Source: Limiplasma sp036645955
Lineage (GTDB): Bacteria > Bacillota > Clostridia > Christensenellales > Aristaeellaceae
Direction of reading: 5' to 3'
Length of the DNA stretch: 64,000 bases
NCBI GenBank assembly: GCA_036645955.1
Contig: JAVXND010000004.1
Location: 1-64,000 of the forward strand
Within the stretch, counting starts at the first letter, position 1. Each line of letters begins with the position of its first letter. The notes below the pieces were generated by a model that saw nothing but the letters and a program-made list of their open reading frames with translations, made no database searches and was not told the DNA's origin. The translations under genes and the position numbers were made by a program. Below are positions 14,706-24,700 of this stretch, piece after piece.

Positions 14706-17700
14706 ATGCAGTATAACGCGCCACAACAGCCGCGCTCACCGCGCCCCACCAAGGATTATGCACCCCATAAAACAAAAAGCCGAGCATTGTCGGTCTTGCC
14801 ATTGTTTTTGTTGTTTATCGCCTTGCTCACCATCATGTATTTCATATTTCCCAAAGCGGCGGGCAGGCATGTGGGCAATAGCCGATATAGCGGACTTGTC
14901 ATTAGCGAGGTCATGGCCGCCAATTCCACCGCTGTACCCGACGAAAACGGCAATTTCAGCGATTGGCTTGAGCTGTACAACGGCACAGGTGAAGATTTAA
15001 ATATGGAAGGTGTCATGATCACAAACCGCACAGACCGCATTACCTTTCCATTTCCCGCTTACACTTTAAAGGCGGACGAGCGCGTCATTATCTTCGCATC
15101 TGATAGCTACCAGCTTGACCCCTCCAAGCCGTTTCACGGCAAGTTTAAAATTTCCTCTGCGGGCGATCATCTGTATTTGTATGACCCGGACATGTACTTA
15201 ATCGACGAGCTTGCCACCCCCACGCTTACCGCAGATAATAGCTATGTGCTCACTTCTGTGGATGAGGACGGCGTTCGCCATTATGAAACCACCACCTTTT
15301 ATAGCCCGGGCTTGGAAAACAATGAAGAAGGCTTTGTAAACTACCGCGCAGCAAACTCCATCGCATCGGGTGCGCTCACCATCAACGAGGTTTGCCCCGA
15401 TCCAAAGGTTGGCATCCCCGATGAAGATAACGAAATGGCGGATTGGGTAGAGCTGAAAAACAACACCGATCAGCCCATTTCCATTGCCAATTATTATTTG
15501 AGCGATAAAGAAAACAAGCCGATGAAATGGCGCTTTCCTGAAACGGCAGTTGTTCCCGCAAATGGGTATTACCTTGTTTACTGCAGCGGCAAGGGAAAGC
15601 TACAGCAAAACGGCATACCCCACACCAACTTTTCCATTTCAGCCGAACGCGAAACCATTGTGTTAAGCGATCCCAACGGCCGTTTGGTGGATCGGGTCAG
15701 CGTGGAAAACGTACCCGAGGATTATTCCATGGGGCGCACGCCCTCGGGTGATTGGCGGCAGTTTGATCTTGCTACCCCCGGTCAAAGCAACGATGCCAAT
15801 GGCCAGAGCAAAACAGATGAACTGATTCGCGCCTACAACCCCACGGGCGTTTACATCAGCGAAGTCATGGCTTCTAATGATATGATTGCGCTGGGCGTTT
15901 CTGGCGCAATGACGGATTACGTAGAGCTCTATAATTCCTCTCCCAATACCATCGATCTTTCCAATTACGGCTTAAGCGATAACCTCAAGCGCCCGCGCAG
16001 ATGGCAGTTCCCGCAGGGAACTGCCATCACACCGGGGGAGTATAAAATCATTTATCTGGACGGACAACCCAACCTGAGCACCACCACCGAATATCATACC
16101 AACTTTAAAATTGCACGCGCGGGCGGCGAAACCATCACCTTTAGTGACCCCACAGGGCGGGTGCTGGATCGTTTGCCGCTGAAGCTCATTCCCACAGACC
16201 ACAGCTTTGGCCGCACCATTGGTTATGGCGGCTTTTATTATTACGATATTCCCACGCCCGCAGCTGCCAACGGCACGGGTTATTATGGCTACACAAGCAT
16301 TCCGTCGTTCTCACAGCGCGGCGGTGAGTATAAAACCTCTGTGCAGGTAAGCATTTCCATACCAGAAAACAGCACGGTGTATTACACGCTGGACGGTTCC
16401 ATTCCCACCGAAGAAAAAGGCACGCGCTATAATGCGGGCGATGTGTTTGACATTTCACGCGTAACCGTGCTCCGCGCCCGCGCATTTGATCAAAGCGGCA
16501 TGCTGCAGCCTAGCGAGGTGGTTACACAAAGCTACCTGCTTAACCTTTACCATTCCTTCCCCATTGTCAGCTTGGTAACCGACCCCGCCGAGCTTTGGGA
16601 TCCAGCAAACGGCATGCTCACCGTTGGCGAAAACGTAGATAAATCCAGGGGCATTCCCTTCAAAAACACAGTGTACCGCGAGGTTGGTAAAATAGAGCGC
16701 CCAGGCCATGTGGAGCTGTACAACAAGGAAGGTCAGCAGGTGCTCAACCAAGGCATGGAATTTGGCTTACAAGGTCAATACAGCCTTGATATGCCTCAAA
16801 AAACCTTCAAGGTACGCGCAAAAGCCAAATATGGTGAAAAGTACTTTAATGCCAAGCTGTTTGATGATTTGGAATATACGCAATACAAGAGCTTTGTACT
16901 GCGCAACAGCGGTAACGATTGCGTTTGGACGCGCATGAACGACTCCTTCCAAAGCACGCTCATTGACCGCTTTAACGAGGTAGCCGCTACGCCCACCACG
17001 GTTATTCATCAATCAGTCAAGCCTGTTGTGGTATACTTAAACGGCGTATATTGGGGCCATTACAACATGCGCGAACGCGTGGATCGCTTCTTTGTAGCCT
17101 CCCACGAAGGCTTAACGCTGGAGCAAGCCGATCAGATGGACATTTTGGAAGCCAGCTACAGCACCTTCTTTGGCACCAATAAGGAATACAAAGCCATGAT
17201 TGCAAAGGTCAAAACCCTTTCACCTGCTACAAATCCAGAGGATCTGCAATATATCCTGGACCGTGTGGATGTGGATAACTACTTTGACTATATGGCGTTT
17301 GAAATGTTCTTTGGCAACTCCGATACGGGTAACATCCGCTTTTATAAGCTCAAACAGCCAGATGCCAAATGGAAATGGATCTTTTACGATTCAGATTACG
17401 GCCTGTTCCGCAGTGGCTTTGATAGCCCCACCAGCTACTTAAAGCCAAAGGGTTCGGGTCAGCAAAACATCAACAACACCTTGATTGTGAAGCTGCTTGA
17501 AAACGATGAAATGAAGCACAAGTTTCTCACTCGCTTAGGGGAAGTGTTTCAGGTGTTCACCACAGAGTTTATGACCAATGTCTACAACGAAATGGCCGCC
17601 CGCTTGGAGCCTGAAATGGCTTTGCACTTCACACGCTGGGCGGAGGAAAACGACAAGGCCATCAACATAGACTCCCCCTCCACCCCCGAAGGCGCCCTGC

Positions 17701-17879
17701 GCTACTGGAACACCCGATTGGATTACACGCGCAACGTGCTCAAAAAGCGCCCCACCTATTTTTACGAAATGGTTCAGGAGCACTTTGCCCTAAGTGATGA
17801 TCAAATGCTGTTCTTCTTTGGTACAAAGCCCATTCTGCCTGATGACGCAGTTGTCACCGAAGGCAAGAAGTGGGGTTAA
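14706..17879 (+). CDS. CotH kinase-like protein with lamin-tail domains
   Basis: A 1057-residue membrane-anchored surface protein; AAGGAGG lies 7 bases before ATG. After a basic N-terminus there is one membrane segment (LSVLPLFLLFIALLTIMYFI, about 29-48). Three lamin-tail domains follow (about 60-200, 220-360, 385-530; each with I-S/N-E-V-M/C, DWLELYN- or DYVELYN-like, and FSDPTGR-like motifs). A short beta-hexosaminidase-C-like domain (VYYTLDGSIPT, about 560) precedes the CotH domain (about 610-1000). In the latter, QKTFKVRAK, VLRNSGND and WKWIFYDSDYGLF match the Lys and Asp positions of CotH atypical kinases, the last being the metal-binding Asp motif. CotH phosphorylates spore-coat proteins in Bacillus; the many CotH proteins joined to lamin-tail domains have no proven substrate. 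First gene of an operon with DUF4956 and VTC proteins. Confidence 0.88.
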   Translation: MQYNAPQQPRSPRPTKDYAPHKTKSRALSVLPLFLLFIALLTIMYFIFPKAAGRHVGNSRYSGLVISEVMAANSTAVPDENGNFSDWLELYNGTGEDLNMEGVMITNRTDRITFPFPAYTLKADERVIIFASDSYQLDPSKPFHGKFKISSAGDHLYLYDPDMYLIDELATPTLTADNSYVLTSVDEDGVRHYETTTFYSPGLENNEEGFVNYRAANSIASGALTINEVCPDPKVGIPDEDNEMADWVELKNNTDQPISIANYYLSDKENKPMKWRFPETAVVPANGYYLVYCSGKGKLQQNGIPHTNFSISAERETIVLSDPNGRLVDRVSVENVPEDYSMGRTPSGDWRQFDLATPGQSNDANGQSKTDELIRAYNPTGVYISEVMASNDMIALGVSGAMTDYVELYNSSPNTIDLSNYGLSDNLKRPRRWQFPQGTAITPGEYKIIYLDGQPNLSTTTEYHTNFKIARAGGETITFSDPTGRVLDRLPLKLIPTDHSFGRTIGYGGFYYYDIPTPAAANGTGYYGYTSIPSFSQRGGEYKTSVQVSISIPENSTVYYTLDGSIPTEEKGTRYNAGDVFDISRVTVLRARAFDQSGMLQPSEVVTQSYLLNLYHSFPIVSLVTDPAELWDPANGMLTVGENVDKSRGIPFKNTVYREVGKIERPGHVELYNKEGQQVLNQGMEFGLQGQYSLDMPQKTFKVRAKAKYGEKYFNAKLFDDLEYTQYKSFVLRNSGNDCVWTRMNDSFQSTLIDRFNEVAATPTTVIHQSVKPVVVYLNGVYWGHYNMRERVDRFFVASHEGLTLEQADQMDILEASYSTFFGTNKEYKAMIAKVKTLSPATNPEDLQYILDRVDVDNYFDYMAFEMFFGNSDTGNIRFYKLKQPDAKWKWIFYDSDYGLFRSGFDSPTSYLKPKGSGQQNINNTLIVKLLENDEMKHKFLTRLGEVFQVFTTEFMTNVYNEMAARLEPEMALHFTRWAEENDKAINIDSPSTPEGALRYWNTRLDYTRNVLKKRPTYFYEMVQEHFALSDDQMLFFFGTKPILPDDAVVTEGKKWG

Positions 17880-17953
17880 TCCAAAAAACAGATTGACAAA
17901 ACACCGCATATCCCCTACTATCAAACCTATCACACGGAGGAGGCTATCAACTC

Positions 17954-18655
17954 ATGAATCCAAACACCTTATTCACCACCACAGCCGCCATTCCAACGGT
18001 TATGAACACCACAGGGCTGGCTGCCCAATTTAAAAGCGTTGTCCCCGCCGATTTGTTTATCGCCCTTGGCTTGGGGTTTGTCATTGGCATCATCATTGCA
18101 TTGGTGTACCGCAAAACCTACCGCGGCGTGCTCTATAGCCCGTCCTTTACGGTAACGCTGATTATGCTCACGCTCATCACCACCCCCGTTGTTATGTGCA
18201 TTAAAAACGATATTGCGCTTTCCATGGGCATGGTGGGTGCCTTGAGTATCGTGCGTTTCCGTACCGCAGTCAAGGATCCGCTGGATACGGCCTACATGTT
18301 TTGGTCGCTCACCATGGGTATTTTGCTTGGCGCAGGCTTGCACTTAGTTGCAGTCATTGTGGTTTTGAGCATTTCAGTGCTGATGTTCCTGCTCACATTT
18401 GCAAAGCTGACCGCTCCAAACGCTTATTTGCTGGTGGTGCATTACGATGAATATTGCGAGGGTGCCATCACCGCCGAGCTGCACCGCAGTGTCAAAAGTT
18501 CAAAGCTTCGCTCCAAAACCCTCACCCGCGCAGGCGCTGAAATGACCTATGAGGTTCGTTTGGATGAACGCCACGAGGTTGTTACCCGCATGCTGGATAT
18601 TGAGGGCGTACACGACGCAACCTTGGTAGCCTGCCAAAGCGAAGTTGGCGCGTAA
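17954..18655 (+). CDS. DUF4956 membrane protein
   Basis: A 233-residue protein with a GGAGG-rich ribosome site before the ATG. About four hydrophobic segments (ADLFIALGLGFVIGIIIALV; VTLIMLTLITTPVVMCI; GILLGAGLHLVAVIVVLSIS and a following one) enclose the family signature SMGMVGALSIVRFRTAVKDP. A soluble alpha/beta C-terminal half resembles MgtC-type or ACT-like regulatory domains. DUF4956 proteins recur beside VTC-domain and CotH proteins; their role is unknown, perhaps transport or control linked to polyphosphate. Confidence 0.88.
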   Translation: MNPNTLFTTTAAIPTVMNTTGLAAQFKSVVPADLFIALGLGFVIGIIIALVYRKTYRGVLYSPSFTVTLIMLTLITTPVVMCIKNDIALSMGMVGALSIVRFRTAVKDPLDTAYMFWSLTMGILLGAGLHLVAVIVVLSISVLMFLLTFAKLTAPNAYLLVVHYDEYCEGAITAELHRSVKSSKLRSKTLTRAGAEMTYEVRLDERHEVVTRMLDIEGVHDATLVACQSEVGA

Positions 18656-18687
18656 AAAAATGCAGCAACCCCAAAGGAGGAATGGCC

Positions 18688-19392
18688 ATGCCCATCTCCG
18701 TGCCGCTAAGGCATGAGCTAAAATTTTTCATTAACCCTATGGAGTATCATTTGCTGTCAAGCGCGCTGGATCGAACGTTAAAGCGCGACCCAAACGGCGA
18801 TGAAAACAACGAATACCATATCCGCTCTTTATATTTTGATACGCTCTTTAACGAAGCGCTGGTTGATAAATTGAGCGGTGTAAAGGATCGCAATAAATAC
18901 CGCATCCGCATTTATAACTTTTCCGACAAGCTGATCCGCATGGAATGCAAAACCAAAGTAGGTGCGCTGATTTCAAAGCGTTCCATTGCCATTCCCAAGC
19001 TGTTGGCCGAGCAGCTCATCGCGGCTGATCCTACAGGCTTGGATCACACCCGAAGCGGCCTATTGCACGATGTGTACCGTGAAATGAAGGTGAACAGGCT
19101 CCACCCCGTTGTGTTGGTTGATTATGTGCGCGAAGCATACCTTCATTACGCGGAGGAGGTTCGTATCACCTTTGACAAACAGCTGCACACAGGCTTAGGC
19201 TCCATTGACATTTTTAACCCCTATGTGCCCACCATTTCCCCCTTTGTCAATAACGAAATCATCCTTGAAATCAAGTACAATCGCGTCATGCCGCCCTACA
19301 TTCGTGATCTCCTATGCACTTATGTACACAGCGCCCAAAACAGCGCCATTTCCAAATATGTATGGTGCAGACGGTTTGAAAACTTTGAGTAG
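18688..19392 (+). CDS. VTC-domain polyphosphate polymerase-like protein
   Basis: A 234-residue soluble protein. The ATG at 18688 is 7 bases after AAAGGAGG; the one at 18682 is too close. The family's basic tunnel residues are visible: RHELKFFI near the start, IRSLYFDT, KYRIRIYN, RMECKTK, VDYVREAY and the C-terminal acidic EIKYNR. VTC domains form inorganic polyphosphate from ATP in yeast vacuoles; in bacteria the activity is inferred from the conserved tunnel. Last gene of the CotH-DUF4956-VTC operon, closed by a long hairpin. Confidence 0.88.
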   Translation: MPISVPLRHELKFFINPMEYHLLSSALDRTLKRDPNGDENNEYHIRSLYFDTLFNEALVDKLSGVKDRNKYRIRIYNFSDKLIRMECKTKVGALISKRSIAIPKLLAEQLIAADPTGLDHTRSGLLHDVYREMKVNRLHPVVLVDYVREAYLHYAEEVRITFDKQLHTGLGSIDIFNPYVPTISPFVNNEIILEIKYNRVMPPYIRDLLCTYVHSAQNSAISKYVWCRRFENFE

Positions 19393-19410
19393 AAGGCATT
19401 CGTCCTTACC

Positions 19411-19460
19411 AGAATAAGCAGCAGGGCAGTTACGTATGTGACTGCCCTGCTGCTTATTCT
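19411..19460. terminator. Perfect 20-bp inverted repeat between convergent operons
   Basis: Arms 19411-19430 and 19441-19460 (AGAATAAGCAGCAGGGCAGT and its exact complement) around a 10-base loop. It sits between the VTC gene and the convergent jetD gene, and the right arm includes the last codons of jetD. There is no U tract on either strand, so it is likely a bidirectional barrier or an mRNA-end hairpin. Confidence 0.6.
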
Positions 19461-20698
19461 GCGCTCATTACCTCTTGCTCCAAGCGCAAGCGTTTTTCCA
19501 GCATATAAGCAATACAGGGCTTGCAATCCGCAAGAAGCGGCGCTTCTGACAAACCTTGCAGTTTTTTGGCATAAGCCTCGTCAAAGGTGCTCGCTTGGCT
19601 TTCATAGGCCTTCAAATCAGAAAGGCCCATTCGAAACGGCTGCATATCAACGGTCACTTCATTTCGCAAGCGCAATAGCATCGCAAACCCGCCATAGTCC
19701 ATATCTCCCCAATGGCTGAACGAGCACCCCTCGGGCTTTGCCTGCAACAGCTTTTGAAAGAAAAGCAATCGATTGGGGCTGAGCATGCCGCCGTGGTAAA
19801 CCACCAGTTCATGAGGCTTGCGTTGATGCAGTACATAATCATAATAGTTCGCTTTGTTTTCGATGGACACAATGGCCTTTGCGCTCAAATGGATTTCCGC
19901 CTGTGCCAAATCCAGCATGGAAAAGCATGCACCAAGCACCATAGGCGCATAGTCCGTCACGCCGCAGGCAAAGCGCAGCTGTATTTGCCCGCAGCAGTAA
20001 AACAATTCGGGGTATTTTTGAATGCCTACAATTTGTAACAACTCTTCCTCTGAGGGCTGACTTAGCTCTTGTGCAAACTGGATTCGCAAATCAGCTAGGA
20101 GCTTTGCGCGATAAACGTTTTCAAACGCTTTGGAATCCCCAAAGCACTGCGTGGAAAACACGCGTTCCAGCCAAGAGCTGTTTGGATGTTGGTCAATAAA
20201 CAACAGCATTTGCAGATAAGCCTTTAGCGCCGTTTCATTGCTGCCCAGCACAGCTTCAAGGTGCTGATTCTTTTGAGCAAAGGAAGTGTGGCGCAAAAGG
20301 CAATCTGCTATCCACGGCGTAGAAACGGCATGGCTTGTTTCTTCAAGCATCGTCAAGGTTTTTTGAATTGTTTCACGCAGTGGCACACGGTTAAGGCATT
20401 CATAGCAAGCCTCAAGCGCATCGGGGCAAAGATATACTTTTTCCAGCATGTGCCCTTCCTGCCCGCGCATCCATTTTTTCTCAACCCATCCGCGTGCTTC
20501 CAATTGCAAAACCACTTGGTTGTATTGTTCACAGGCGTTATAATCCTCCATGTCATAGGGGGGAAAATCGTTTCTGCCGCCTGCGTTGAAGTTCAGCTGA
20601 ACCCTTCGTTTTGCAGGCTCGCCTGTTTTACAGCCTTGGCTATGCTCATACTTGTTAAGCAGTGCATGGAGCAGTGTATTGGCTTCATTGCTCAGCAT
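19454..20698 (-). CDS. jetD: Wadjet nuclease subunit JetD
   Basis: A 414-residue protein; GGGAGG lies 9 bases before ATG, and the start overlaps jetC by 14 bases. The N-terminal half is helical and winged-helix-like. The C-terminal half carries a topoisomerase VI/Toprim-like active site: Glu in VSIENKANYYDYV and the DxD pair in HWGDMDYGGF. In Wadjet systems JetD cleaves closed circular plasmid DNA after it is extruded by JetABC. All expected metal-binding residues are present, so the subunit should be active. Last gene of the operon. Confidence 0.92.
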   Translation of the reverse strand: MLSNEANTLLHALLNKYEHSQGCKTGEPAKRRVQLNFNAGGRNDFPPYDMEDYNACEQYNQVVLQLEARGWVEKKWMRGQEGHMLEKVYLCPDALEACYECLNRVPLRETIQKTLTMLEETSHAVSTPWIADCLLRHTSFAQKNQHLEAVLGSNETALKAYLQMLLFIDQHPNSSWLERVFSTQCFGDSKAFENVYRAKLLADLRIQFAQELSQPSEEELLQIVGIQKYPELFYCCGQIQLRFACGVTDYAPMVLGACFSMLDLAQAEIHLSAKAIVSIENKANYYDYVLHQRKPHELVVYHGGMLSPNRLLFFQKLLQAKPEGCSFSHWGDMDYGGFAMLLRLRNEVTVDMQPFRMGLSDLKAYESQASTFDEAYAKKLQGLSEAPLLADCKPCIAYMLEKRLRLEQEVMSAE

Positions 20699-23600
20699 CG
20701 TTTATCGCCTCCCGCGGTGACCATGGCCTTACAAACATGTGTTGATTGTCCTTGATCACCATCAAGGTACGGTCCGCCAATAGGGAAATGTCCATAATTT
20801 TGTCAGGCGGAGCAGACAAAATGACTTGAAAGTGGAATCTTTTCAACAGCTCTATGCTTTTGATAATGCGATCTGCATCCATTTTTGAAAATGCCTCATC
20901 AAATAAAATCAGATGAATGGTCGCGTCCCGCTTGTCTTGATTGATTCTGTATAGCTGTGCAAAGGACGCAAGCACCGCAATATAGAATGGGGTTTGCGTT
21001 TCGCCGCCGGACTTTTTGCGCAAGGTTTTGCTAAGCTGCTGCTTGCGTCCCTGCTGATCCTCCACCTCCATATCAAAAGCCACATACGTTTGATAGTTGG
21101 TATAGCGTTCAATTCGCCTCTCCAATGGGTCTGGCAAGGTGGTATCGCTGATTTGGATAAAGAGGTTCTTCAATTCCTGCTTGTATTTTTCGTTGAAGCG
21201 TTCCGCGTTGTTGTTATAGCCGCTCATCAGAATGTCATCCATAATCATATCGTACAGCGCCCGCTCATCGGGGTTGGGTGACATCATAAAGCGATAGGTA
21301 TCCTGCCCAAAGTTGGTGCGGATGGCATCGTTCAGCCGTTGGATTTGTCTGCGTGCCGCTTCAATTTGAGAACGCAGCTTGCTGATGAGATCCTCTTGAA
21401 ATTGCTGGTAGGCTTTGCCCCTCGCCATTTGAATTTTTTCTGTGTAGGCGGGCAATTGATTAACGCTTAGCTCCAGCCACGCATTTTCAAACGCGGTATT
21501 TTCCACCGCGTCCACATCGTAGCCCAACGAATAAGAGGTGCTATATGCCCTGCGCAAATCACGAAGGGTTTGAAAAAGCAAATCACAGCTTCGGGTTGTG
21601 CTGGTTTGAATGTTTCTAAAATGATTGCGAATGTCTTTTGCGCTGGTTCCCTTGTTTTGTTCCTGTACATATCGGGGTATGCCCTGCGCCTCTTGCCACT
21701 GCTCCGTGTATTTGAGTTGTAGGCTCTCAAGGCAGGCCGCTTGCTCTGTTTGGTTTTTTTCCTGTTGCTCAAGCACCATTGCCAGCCGATGCTCCAACGC
21801 TCCGTTATGCTGTTGTTTTTGAGCCATCAGCCCATCTTTTTCATGAATGTCAACGGTAAGCTGTGCAATTTCCTGCTTGAGCGTTTCCGCCTTTGTGGTA
21901 TCCAAAGCATCCCGCATTTTCTGCTTGTTTTGCAGTTCCGTTTGAAGCAGGGGAAGCTCCGCATTGCGTTGTGCGGCTTCTTCAAAGCGCTTGCATTCCA
22001 CAAAAGTAGGGATAGCGGGCAACGCCAACGCCTTGAGCTTGTCCCGCAAGGCGCTGGCTTCAACCAGCTTGCTTTGAAGCTCGCTGTTTTCAGCCATCAG
22101 TTGTTTTTTACGTTCCAGAATGGCTTGACTGCCAATGGCAGGGCGTTTCCAGCTTTCAGGATTCAACCTGCGCAATGCATGCCCTTGATAGAGCATGCAT
22201 TGATCGGTTATGGCAGCCGAGAACCCGCTTAATTGCGCTGCATGGTCGCATTTCATAACCCGCCCAAGCAAATAATCCGCATACACGCGCGCATAGGGGT
22301 GCGTGGTGGTCACCTCCGCAGAAAGGCTTTGCTTATCCACCTTGGGGCGGTCATTCATGAGCTTTGTCATGTTCACAACCGCCGCGCCAAAGAGGTTCAT
22401 TTCCTCCTTCACCTTATCGTACAAATCACGAGCCGCGGGATAGCATTTGGGCGGCACAATCAAATAGAATTTTTGTGTATGAAGGTAGCCTTCAATGGCA
22501 TTTCTCCAGCGCGGCAAGGGAATTTCCAGCACCTGCGCAAGCACCACCGCCCGAGCGTGCTCATCCAGCGGAAATTGCTGTGTCAAGCGCTCGTTAATGG
22601 CCTGCTGTAAGCGTCTTACATTGTCTGGAAACGGAAAAATACCGCGTTCCAGCTGCTGTATCTCCGTTTGATTGTCCATATGCTGGGTTTGCAGGGCTCT
22701 GCAATAGGTCTTTTGCTGATCTGCCAATGCTACGCTGGTATCATGAATCTGCTGTGCGCCTTCACATAGCGCGGCCAACTGCACATGGCTTTGCAAAATA
22801 CCCATGGGGGTGGTACAAGTGTTCATGAGCAGGTCCGCATTCAGGAGGGATTGCTGCGTTGAATGGCATAGTGTTAAAAATCTTTCTGTGCTCAAAGCGT
22901 CCTGCATCACAGGGGATTCTTTTGTATGATCCGCAAAGCGCTCTAGCACCTGTTTCCAATCCGACAAAAGCTTTTGAAGCTGGTTTGTATTGCCTTCAAG
23001 CAGGAGCTGGAGCTGTTGGTGTTTCACCTTGATGGCTTCCAGCTCTTTATCCAGCTCCTGCGCTTGACGGTTATCAGAATCCGAATACAGCAGCTGTTGT
23101 TTTTGTTCAAGGCATGCTTGCATGCGCTGTTTATCCTGCCCATCTGCAAGCAAGGCCGCAAGCAACGCCGCTTGCTCATGGCGGATCATAGCAAGCGAGT
23201 TTTCAAGCGCTTCCGCCTCGTCTTGATTGTCCTTCCACTGCGCATAGTCAATCATAAAATCATACATTTGCTTTTTTTCCATTTGCAAATGATATTGCTC
23301 ATACGCCTGATTGATCTCTTCCAGCTTTTTCATTTGTGTTTCAAGCTTGCCTGCCTCTTCCTCCAGTTCGGAATAATGGCGGATGTTTTCTTGCATGGAG
23401 CTGATATCTACGCGCGCTTTGGATTCAAGTGCAAAGGTCGAAATAAAATCCTGTATTTTTTCAATCGGTTTGAATTGCACCGCTTGCTTTAAGAGCATGG
23501 CAAAACGCGCCATATCAAAATTGCCCAATTTTCCATAGATGAACTTCCGAAAATCCTCATTGCTGCCGCTCACATATTTTTGTGTTTCACTATATCCGCG

Positions 23601-24068
23601 CAAATGGCTCCGCAGTACGGAAATCGAATAAGGCAGATTGTTTTCCTCCAAAAACGAGCGGGGCTGCAATGCATCGTCGAGCCAAAAGAAAACATGCTTC
23701 CGATCCCCCACGCTGTAAAAATCAAAGCATACGCCCATCATAAACGGCTTTTGCGTGTTTTCGTTCCAAAACTCCGCACAGATATAGCTGGTAAAGGCAT
23801 TGTTGCGCAGGTATTTTGCCTCCCCATCCACCTGCTCGCCTGTTTCGCCGCGCAAATAGCCTTCCAGTGTGCGGGTGCTTTTTTCATTGGCGGCTTTGTT
23901 GAAAAAGTTGCCTGTGGTATCGCAAAGCAGCAGCAGTTGAAGCGCATCCATAATGGTGGATTTTCCGCTGCCGTTTCCGCCTGTTAGAAAATTGATATCC
24001 CCAAATTCAATCATTTCATGGGAAATGTAATGCCAATTCATCAACAGTAGTTTTGTGAGCTTTTTCAT
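20685..24068 (-). CDS. jetC: Wadjet SMC-like ATPase JetC
   Basis: An 1127-residue SMC/MukB-like ATPase. Walker A is GGNGSGKST (residues 30-38) within an SbcC-type N-terminal head. Long coiled-coil segments (about 230-480 and 660-860) flank a hinge-like middle region (about 520-640). The C-terminal head has signature KSGGETQTPF and Walker B IHLILFDEAF. JetC with JetA and JetB forms the loop-extruding motor that recognises small circular DNA. The start overlaps the jetB stop by 4 bases (ATGA). Confidence 0.95.
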   Translation of the reverse strand: MKKLTKLLLMNWHYISHEMIEFGDINFLTGGNGSGKSTIMDALQLLLLCDTTGNFFNKAANEKSTRTLEGYLRGETGEQVDGEAKYLRNNAFTSYICAEFWNENTQKPFMMGVCFDFYSVGDRKHVFFWLDDALQPRSFLEENNLPYSISVLRSHLRGYSETQKYVSGSNEDFRKFIYGKLGNFDMARFAMLLKQAVQFKPIEKIQDFISTFALESKARVDISSMQENIRHYSELEEEAGKLETQMKKLEEINQAYEQYHLQMEKKQMYDFMIDYAQWKDNQDEAEALENSLAMIRHEQAALLAALLADGQDKQRMQACLEQKQQLLYSDSDNRQAQELDKELEAIKVKHQQLQLLLEGNTNQLQKLLSDWKQVLERFADHTKESPVMQDALSTERFLTLCHSTQQSLLNADLLMNTCTTPMGILQSHVQLAALCEGAQQIHDTSVALADQQKTYCRALQTQHMDNQTEIQQLERGIFPFPDNVRRLQQAINERLTQQFPLDEHARAVVLAQVLEIPLPRWRNAIEGYLHTQKFYLIVPPKCYPAARDLYDKVKEEMNLFGAAVVNMTKLMNDRPKVDKQSLSAEVTTTHPYARVYADYLLGRVMKCDHAAQLSGFSAAITDQCMLYQGHALRRLNPESWKRPAIGSQAILERKKQLMAENSELQSKLVEASALRDKLKALALPAIPTFVECKRFEEAAQRNAELPLLQTELQNKQKMRDALDTTKAETLKQEIAQLTVDIHEKDGLMAQKQQHNGALEHRLAMVLEQQEKNQTEQAACLESLQLKYTEQWQEAQGIPRYVQEQNKGTSAKDIRNHFRNIQTSTTRSCDLLFQTLRDLRRAYSTSYSLGYDVDAVENTAFENAWLELSVNQLPAYTEKIQMARGKAYQQFQEDLISKLRSQIEAARRQIQRLNDAIRTNFGQDTYRFMMSPNPDERALYDMIMDDILMSGYNNNAERFNEKYKQELKNLFIQISDTTLPDPLERRIERYTNYQTYVAFDMEVEDQQGRKQQLSKTLRKKSGGETQTPFYIAVLASFAQLYRINQDKRDATIHLILFDEAFSKMDADRIIKSIELLKRFHFQVILSAPPDKIMDISLLADRTLMVIKDNQHMFVRPWSPREAINDAEQ

Positions 24069-24700
24069 ACCTCATCCTCATCCTCCGCAGAAGGCGCGCC
24101 CTCGCTTAGCTCTGTGAGCTGTTGGTACATCATGTATATTTCGTCTGGCGGTAATGCGTGCAAAATGGAGGGAAGAATGAGCAATGTATTGCCTTGATTG
24201 CTCCACGAGCCTTCCATGCGTACAAGGATATTATGACGCACGAGTGTTTTTTGCGCCGTTTCGCGTGCCGCGCCTGTGCTTTGCTTATCCAGTACGCCTA
24301 ATGTCTGCATTTTTTCAATCACTTGATTGGTTGTGGTGGTAACAATGGCCTGTGCGCCCACTTCCTCGCGCTTTTCCTCGTAAATAATGCGCAGGGCATA
24401 TAAAAAGAGCGTGGTGAACTTGTCCATATGCAAGCTATTGCTTGCTTTGGGGTTATATAAATGAATCACATCGTATCGTTCATCTTTTTTGAGCTCCCAG
24501 CGGAGCACTTCAAAATAGGCTTCCATGAGGTCAAACAAGCGGCAAAGCGTCATATAATCCTGATTGATTAGCGAGCATTCCTGTGTGGTATCGTATAAAA
24601 AGCGGTACACAAAGGTATGCTCCACTAAATAGTTCGCAAGGCGTGTAAATTCGCCTTTTTGATAGGCGGACAGCGCTTCATACTGTTCTTCCCAAGTCAT
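24065..24700 (-). CDS. jetB: Wadjet KITE-like subunit JetB
   Basis: A 211-residue DUF4194-type protein, matching MukE in size and role. The N-terminal motif is YQKGEFTRLANYLVEHTFVY. Winged-helix segments follow (RIIYEEKREE, QVIEKMQTLGVLDKQ), and the C-terminus is acidic (AEDEDEV). JetB dimerises and links JetC heads to JetA. ATG at 24700 has AAGGAG 7 bases upstream. It overlaps jetA by 23 bases and jetC by 4. Confidence 0.88.
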   Translation of the reverse strand: MTWEEQYEALSAYQKGEFTRLANYLVEHTFVYRFLYDTTQECSLINQDYMTLCRLFDLMEAYFEVLRWELKKDERYDVIHLYNPKASNSLHMDKFTTLFLYALRIIYEEKREEVGAQAIVTTTTNQVIEKMQTLGVLDKQSTGAARETAQKTLVRHNILVRMEGSWSNQGNTLLILPSILHALPPDEIYMMYQQLTELSEGAPSAEDEDEV

